Of a stretch of DNA of 64,000 bases, positions 60,240 to 64,000 are shown piece by piece. Positions within the stretch are counted from its first letter, which is position 1; each line of letters opens with the position of its first letter. The translations under genes were made by a program, and so were the position numbers. The notes beneath the pieces were generated by a model, which had not been told where the DNA came from, searched no databases, and saw nothing but the letters and a program-made list of their open reading frames with translations. The stretch covers positions 1,798,001 to 1,862,000 of the forward strand of contig NC_068565.1 in NCBI RefSeq assembly GCF_025698545.1, written 5' to 3'. This DNA is from Gossypium raimondii (taxonomy: Eukaryota; Streptophyta; Magnoliopsida; Malvales; Malvaceae).

Positions 60240-60322
60240 CGTCGGTAGCGACTGGCGGCGTGGAAGGAAATCGCGCCATCAAGGACGCGATTTCCTTCCA
60301 CGTCGGCAGGTCGCTACCGACG
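60240..60322. other. Strong hairpin near the MULE 2 end
   Basis: Stem 1: cgtcggtagcgac (60240-60252) pairs perfectly with 60310-60322. Stem 2: cgtggaaggaaatcgcg (60259-60275) pairs perfectly with 60286-60302. The apical loop is 10 bases. Its GC content is far above the surroundings. Confidence 0.95.
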
Positions 60323-60463
60323 CGGACGCTGATGATCTGTCACGTAGCGCGTTTCCGGGGATGCGATTTTGACTTTGATTTTACGTTTGGGTTTTTTGGG
60401 TTTTAGGGTTTAGGATGCAGGCTTTTTAGGGTTTAGGGGTCCCGGAAAAAAAATTATTTCGAG

Positions 60464-60780
60464 TTGACGTTTCTGGTCAAATAGTATAAAATCGCTTCTA
60501 CCAGGATGCTATCAGATAAGAAATTGTTAAATCGTGCCCTCGTGGACGCCATTTCGGTACAGTTGGTCATGTAAGAAATAATTTTTTTGACGTTTTCTGA
60601 GCAAATAGTATAAAATCGTTGATACCAGGATGCTATATGAGAAGAAATTGTGAAATCGCGCCCTCGTGGATGCGATTTCGCTATAGTTGGTCATGTAGGA
60701 AATAATTATTTTTTGACGTTTCTGAGCAAATAGTGTCAAATCGTGCCCTCGTGGACTCGATTTTGCTACAGTAGCAAGTT
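60464..60780 (+). repeat. Subterminal tandem repeats of MULE 2, about 126-bp unit, 2.5 copies
   Basis: Units begin 'gacgtttctg' at about 60464, 60590 and 60715. They share 'caaatagtataaaatcg', 'taccaggatgctat' and 'gccctcgtgga'. The third copy has lost its middle. Confidence 0.88.
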
Positions 60781-60790
60781 TGGGCTGAGG

Positions 60791-60799
60791 CTATAAATT
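60791..60799 (+). promoter_or_regulatory. Probable TATA box of the MULE 2 transposase gene
   Basis: ctataaatt sits about 85 bases before the position where the transposase reading begins (60876). Confidence 0.5.
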
Positions 60800-60875
60800 A
60801 GGTAGAAAATGTTCTTAAAATGCATGAGTCATAGCAGAAACATTTTAGAGAGGCTAAGAAAGTTAGAGTTTCAAA

Positions 60876-63755
60876 ATTAGTGAACGTATTAGTGCTGTTA
60901 TTTACTACGATGGTGAGGTTTGCCACACCGAGAATGGTGTTGTTTTTTTATCGGAGAATACAGTGCGACTGTCATTTAGCCAAAACATAGATTTAACAGA
61001 ATTTCGTAAAAGAATTAGGCGTAAAATCTTCGGAACGACGCCAATGAAAGTTCTGTCAATCACGTATCGATTTTGTTCTTCTGTTGATCGGTGACATATG
61101 ACTCGTTCGACATAAAAGGTGCTCGTAGCTTGGAGGCAATGGTGCAGACTCATCTTGCTAGCGGAGCAATTTATATTGAGTTATATGTACAATTTACGTC
61201 GCCAACTGATGTACTTCCGTCCAGTGTTCGAGATGTATACACGACCCCTGGCCGACACTCGGTTAGTGGGTTACAAAATACGAAACAACCCATGTTCGGT
61301 AACGGTGTCAAATACACATCCCCACCAAGACACTCTGTCGGTGGATGGGACATGTACGTCGGTGGCTCGACGTTTGACGCTGGAAATACGAGCTGGGGAA
61401 CTGTATCAAGTTCTAGTGGATGACAATCTACATCCAATTGGGGACGTTATCAAATGCCCAGAAGAAGGGATGACGTATTACCTACGACATCAACCGGTGA
61501 GGGGACTTCATACGCTGCAGATGATTGTGGGTTAGAAGATAAGTCCGATGTGGATCCACCTCGAGAGCCCGGGTCGGATGGTGCAGAGGTGGGATTATTT
61601 TCTGAACCGGAGCTTATTCCAACAGAAGGTGAAGATGGTGATAGGAGTGCAGATGATGAAGAAAATCCACGATTTAGAGCATACTCACCTCCAGCCCACA
61701 TGCATGATGTCGATCTGTCAGCAGATGATGCGTTAGAGTTTCCAGATCTACCACACCGGTTGCGCGATCGTACAAGTTCGGGGGTAGATCTCGGTGAACT
61801 TGAAGTTGGTAATCAGTTTACCAATAAGGATAGTTTTATTGGTGTTTTGAAACAGCATAGCATCAAAAACGGCGTTAATTACCACGTCGTTAAATCAAAA
61901 TCTGATAAGTTTGAGGCGAAGTATGCGGTGCAAGACGGCACATGTTCATGGAAAATCGTCGCCTCGTTAAGGAAGAGGACAAGGTTGTGGGAGATCAAAA
62001 AGTACAAATGTCCACATACATGTGCTGCAGGTACAGTATTGAATGTGTCTAAATAATATTTTTATTTTCCAATGTTGTATTATTTAATGTACTCCCTCCC
62101 TCTGTAGGTGTTTCAGAAGATCATCTGAAAATGGATTTAGCTATGTTGGCTAGCTTGATACTGCCCACGATAAAAGCAGATCCTAGGACTTCAGTGCCGG
62201 TGATAATTGCCAATATCCGTAGCCAAATGGGGTACACGCTCTCTTACCGTAAGGCTTGGATAGCTAAGCAAAAGGCATTGGAGAAGATGCATAGTGGGTG
62301 GGACGCCTCATATAATGAAATATGACAATGGTGTCAGGTGCTAGAGAGATACGTCCCAGGTGCCATCACAGACCTTGAAACGGAACATGCATACTACAAC
62401 AGCCGATTGCTACGTGGATGCCAATTGTTCAAACGCCTATTTTGGACCTTTAAGCAATGCCAAGACGCATTTCCATACTGCAAGCCGTTGGTACAAATTG
62501 ACGGTACCTTCATGTTCGATAGGTACACTCATCGGCTATTGGTTGCAGTGGCACAGGACGGCGGTGGGAGAATTCTTCCAATTGCATTTGCAATAACATC
62601 GGGAGAGTCATCTGATGACTGAGATTTCTTTCTCTCTAGGTTAAGGAGGCATGTGTGCCCCCAACCTGATATCTGTGTTATTTCAGACCGGGGCACCGGT
62701 ATACTAGCTGCATTTGATCGAGAGGGAAGCTTGTGGCAGTGTACACACCATAGATATTACCTGAGACACGTTGCTTCGAACTACTACAGGCAATATCCAT
62801 CTAAGACTGAATGACGACAAGTGACCAACATGGGTATTTACTATATAACTGTATTATTTTGTTTGTCATTTTGAATTAGTTTTATTGGTAGAAGTGGTAT
62901 AAAATATTCGCTATGTTCTTATATTGGTAGGGTATGAAATGAATAAAGATCGTTTTCACTAGATGTTGGCAATCTTACGATCCCAAAAAGGAGAATGGGG
63001 GACTACCTTTGCAACATACGTTTCGAACAGTGGGCACAAGCATACGACGGAGGCCTACGATATGGCCATATGACGTCAAACCTGGCAGAATGCATAAATT
63101 CTGTTCTTAAAGGAACGCGCCATCTACCGATAACAGCGGTTGTGCGAGAGACATATTTCCGTTTGGCGGCGCTATTTCCAAAGCGACCGGCAACTTATGC
63201 AGGCTAGATGCAGGGTGGGCATGTATGGTGCAATAAGGTAGTTCAAGAAATTAACAAGGCGAACACGAGGGCAAACACCATGCACGCAGTGTGTCACGAT
63301 CGAGACAATTTATGGTTTCGCGTGACGGAGTTTGACAGACCGCACCAAGGTGTTGTTGGCGGGCAATATCGTGTACACTTGCGAAACAGGTCTTGTGACT
63401 GTGGGAAGTTCGACGCACTTCGTTATCCATGCACTCATGTTATTGCAGCCTGTCAGAAACTCCGTCTGGATCCGCCGAGTTATGTGGACGAAGTGTACAA
63501 ATTAGAAAACATGTACCACGTATGGAGACACATTTTCCCACCGGTCTCAGATGAACGTAAGTGGCCGCCCGTATCTCTTGCTCCTTTTAAGCTGTTACCA
63601 GATAGAGAATTGCATCGCAAGCCGAATGGTCGACCTTCTCCACTAGAATACGGAACAATATGGATATCCGAGGAACAGCCAGTCAACAGAAGTTGTGCGG
63701 ATGGTGTAGGAACCCAGGCCATACAAGTCGATCATGCCCTAATCGCAATAGTTGA
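60876..63755 (+). pseudogene. mudrA-like: MuDR/MULE transposase of MULE 2, decayed
   Basis: Order of parts: N-terminal domain (from 60876, ERISAVIYYDGEV, with ATT where the start ATG is expected); a +1-type frameshift near 61092; MTYDSFDIKGARSLEA onward (61091-61423); an acidic linker (61454 on); the DNA-binding region (VKSKSDKFEAKYAV, CSWKIVASL, KYKCPHTC); a probable intron (about 62030-62107); the core with acidic residues in QIDGTFMFDRYTHR and CVISDRGTG; a second probable intron (about 62830-62930); the SWIM finger (CDCGKFDALRYPCTH, about 63397); and a zinc knuckle CX2CX4HX4C (CGWCRNPGHTSRSC, about 63697-63738). Stops replace Trp as TGA near 62323, 62620 and 62812 and Gln as TAG near 62962 and 63205. 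Not functional. Confidence 0.9.
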
Positions 63756-64000
63756 ATGTAATTTTAGATGCAATTACATTTTATTCAATTATTAACTGAT
63801 AATTGTATTAATTGTTAGTAAAATTATCAAATTACTACAATTTCTTAAATGTTAGTACCAGTCAAAACATTTTACAAAATCCAACATTATGTAAAAGCTG
63901 TAAAATTATTATGCCCAAAAACTTTTGTTAATGGTTAGTCAAATTATCAATTTATGTAAAATTATTAAGCCGAAAAAGTGTGTTAATGGGTAGTAAGATT

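Larger units (their letters stand above)
60095..64000 (+). mobile_element. MULE 2: Mutator-like element, left part, runs off the right edge
   Basis: It begins gggctattttaccaaaaaaa inside the duplication at a point where copy 1 (50021) continues uninterrupted. It then has 'accgaaatgggccg', a long hairpin (60240-60322), subterminal tandem repeats (60464-60780), a TATA box and a MuDR-type transposase pseudogene. Its ends and its protein are different from MULE 1, so it is another family. The right inverted repeat is not in the window. Confidence 0.85.

Noticed and set aside
1..64000. CRISPR arrays, bacterial operons or phage features
   Set aside because: None seen; the genes are intron-bearing plant genes and the repeats are transposon-derived.

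Overview
The window is nuclear DNA of a eudicot plant. It is AT-rich, its host genes are split by GT-AG introns, and long stretches between them are filled with plant-type transposons (MULEs, SINEs, LINE tails, LTR remnants, MITEs) and a piece of plastid rDNA. The look of the repeats and gene families fits Malvaceae, possibly cotton (Gossypium). That species guess rests on my memory of such sequences and was not searched.

Host genes from left to right: (1) a complete 12-exon MATH-domain gene of the TRAF1A/MUSE14 type (3391-10472, +), with a fragment of a second copy cut by the left window edge (1-274); (2) a 5-exon HR-like lesion-inducer membrane protein gene (12026-13614, +); (3) two single-exon enoyl-CoA isomerase-type genes on the minus strand. 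The first (16456-15739) is frameshifted and loses its peroxisomal C-terminus; the second (24036-23317) is intact and ends in ARL; (4) a SUPERMAN-type single C2H2 zinc-finger repressor gene (42966-43586, +); (5) an 8-exon plastid-targeted aldo/keto reductase gene (50195-53999, +). A short piece of an APC8/CDC23 gene lies at 34439-34618.

The mobile part is the most striking. A 9.3-kb MULE (24551-33886) has matching terminal inverted repeats and a perfect 10-bp target-site duplication. It carries a decayed MuDR-type transposase running right and a decayed plant-mobile-domain (PMD) gene running left, and its transposase gene is itself split by a probable solo LTR of about 2.5 kb. A second, different MULE starts at 60095 and runs off the right edge. 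It sits inside the second copy of a 5.4-kb direct duplication (44600-50021 and 54641-60094) that brackets the reductase gene. The first copy preserves the empty insertion site, so the target-site duplication outside the window can be predicted.

Smaller elements include a plastid 23S rRNA fragment (20765-21231) in an LTR-like region, a tandem trimer of a SINE-like repeat, a hAT-type element with an 8-bp target-site duplication, and several foldback elements. The host genes have no evident functional link to each other. The region reads as ordinary gene space expanded by tandem duplication and transposon insertion.
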